Positions 39,679-40,650 of a stretch of 40,650 nucleotides of DNA are shown in pieces. The notes under the pieces are model-generated. The model was not told where the DNA came from. It ran no database searches and saw only the letters and a program-made list of their open reading frames with translations. Position numbers and translations under genes: made by a program. The stretch covers positions 1 to 40,650 of the forward strand of contig KZ992499.1 in NCBI GenBank assembly GCA_003614735.1. Direction: 5' to 3'. Origin of the DNA: Thamnocephalis sphaerospora. Lineage: Eukaryota; Zoopagomycota; Zoopagomycetes; Zoopagales; Sigmoideomycetaceae. The number at the start of each line of letters is the position of its first letter. Position 1 is the first letter of the stretch.

Positions 39679-39715
39679 CACACACACACACACACACACA
39701 CGCGCACACACACAC
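39679..39715. repeat. (CA)n microsatellite, one interruption
   Basis: About 18 CA units with a CGCG interruption at 39701-39704, in intergenic DNA upstream of the last gene. Confidence 0.95.
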
Positions 39716-40190
39716 TGCATATGGCCTTCTTCATCTCGCTCTCTCCCACCTTTTCCTACTCACTTCTCTTTGTCGTCCGCAGACCTGCTGCTACGCGCTA
39801 GCCTACACCTGCCGTCGCTGTAGACTAGGCACGTTGCTCCAGCGTGCGTGCCCACTTGTCGGCACCATCTTCACACACAGGCTCCGACGCCTACTTGTCT
39901 GCTTGCCTGTCTGCCTGCTCATTCTCGCCACCTCGCTGGCCAGCCCTCGCTTGTGCGCTCTACGCGACGTGCGTGTACACGTCGTTGCCTTTGCGCTGCT
40001 ACTGCCCTGCTGCCACCGTGTGGCTGGGCCGTCTTCTACCGTGTGAGCGCTGGTGCTACACCCCTTAAAGATTGCTGGTGCTGCCATTGCAGCCACTGGC
40101 TTAAGCAGCGTCATAAGTCGCGCATACACCGCACGCATACGTGGACACCCTTCCTTTCAGTAATCATCCCACCTAGCTTGCCGCAAAATC

Positions 40191-40650
40191 ATGTCTCGGC
40201 GGCCCAATCTCACCATTGACACGCAGGCAGCGGCCGCTTCTCGCAAGGGTAATCACGCCGGCACCCGTGCTGGAGGCGCTGGACAGTCGCGCCAGCAAAC
40301 GCAGCAACAGCCGCGGGCGGCACAGTCGCAGCGAGGAATAATACAGCCCGCGCGTGTGTCCATCCAACAGGTAGACAGCACGCAAACGAGTCAGTATCAC
40401 AACCAGCAGCAGTCTTACCGGAATGGAGCGCAGCAGACGGCCTACTACGAGGACCAGCACGCTGGCAGAGGCGACCACGGCGGGTCAAACTACGCCGGCG
40501 GCCTGGACGACGATGCTCAGGCCGCGTCACACGACGACGAATATTATGTGGCCGATGACAGCCAGTACGCCTACTACGACGACGATGACGACTACCATGG
40601 TCACGAAGACCAGGATGACATGTCGGTCGACGATAGGCACAACATACTCG
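40191..40650 (+). CDS. Gln/Tyr/Asp-rich protein, 3' end outside window
   Basis: Not recognised. The frame is open from ATG 40191 to the window end (153 codons). It begins MSRRPNLTIDTQAAAASR, continues with a Gln-rich stretch (QQTQQQPRAAQSQ), then Tyr/Asp/His-rich low complexity (EYYVADDSQYAYYDDDDDYHG) and SVDDRHNIL at the edge. This looks like the disordered N-terminus of a larger protein whose folded part lies to the right. Long acidic, Tyr-rich leaders like this occur in fungal chitin synthases and other large membrane enzymes, but nothing here proves that. The start context (AAAATCATGTC) is good and the reverse strand is also open, so coding status rests on composition. Confidence 0.55.
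   Translation, partial: MSRRPNLTIDTQAAAASRKGNHAGTRAGGAGQSRQQTQQQPRAAQSQRGIIQPARVSIQQVDSTQTSQYHNQQQSYRNGAQQTAYYEDQHAGRGDHGGSNYAGGLDDDAQAASHDDEYYVADDSQYAYYDDDDDYHGHEDQDDMSVDDRHNIL

Larger units (their letters stand above)
39101..40190. other. 1.1-kb intergenic region with dinucleotide repeats
   Basis: No gene recognised. It contains (GT)n at 39417-39435, (CA)n at 39679-39715 and pyrimidine-rich segments (about 39720-39780), and leads into the start of the last gene. Its second half probably forms the promoter and leader of that gene. Confidence 0.5.

Overview
The window comes from a eukaryotic nuclear genome, very probably an early-diverging fungus. The evidence is dense short GT-AG introns (mostly about 35-110 nt) with TACTAAC/GCTAAC-like branch sites, tight gene spacing, and fungal-type proteins such as a LOA1/VPS66-type acyltransferase, AFG2 and a SIN3 with an S. 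cerevisiae-like layout. The RA-PH protein and the solo 7TM protein suggest a Mucoromycota- or Zoopagomycota-like lineage, but that placement is inference. Gene models were built by hand: exons were joined only where splice sites, reading phase and (where the family is recognised) protein similarity agree.

Region 1 (1-4.67 kb) is gene-poor and accessory in character. It holds the end of an AT-richer four-exon coiled-coil gene, a tRNA-Gly(GCC), a degenerate LINE-type reverse transcriptase tail on the same strand as the tRNA, and about 2.2 kb with no recognisable gene but with a perfect 12-bp hairpin.

Region 2 (4.67-13 kb) holds a 7-TM membrane protein (+), calnexin (+), a small ankyrin protein with an acidic tail (+), the 26S proteasome ATPase RPT2 (-) and the APC/C subunit CDC26 (-).

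Region 3 (13.2-20.5 kb) holds SIN3 (+, 14 exons, 1595 aa) and ribosomal protein eL38 (-, 69 aa in four tiny exons). Region 4 (20.7-31.7 kb) is very compact: LYAR-type nucleolar zinc finger (+), LOA1-type acyltransferase (-), DUS2 tRNA dihydrouridine synthase (+), BuGZ/ZNF207 (-), AFG2 AAA ATPase (+) and NAF1 (-). BuGZ and AFG2 are divergent with overlapping start codons in one CCATGG. Five genes between 19.4 and 31.7 kb (eL38, LYAR, DUS2, AFG2, NAF1) serve ribosome or RNA biogenesis.

Region 5 (32-40.65 kb) holds a 1481-aa RA-PH (Mig10/RIAM/lamellipodin-like) protein (-) with a previously unfamiliar array of FKxGxLL repeats, an intronless orphan of 274 aa (+), and the 5' end of a Gln/Tyr/Asp-rich protein (+) that leaves the window. 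No CRISPR, operon or bacterial feature is present.
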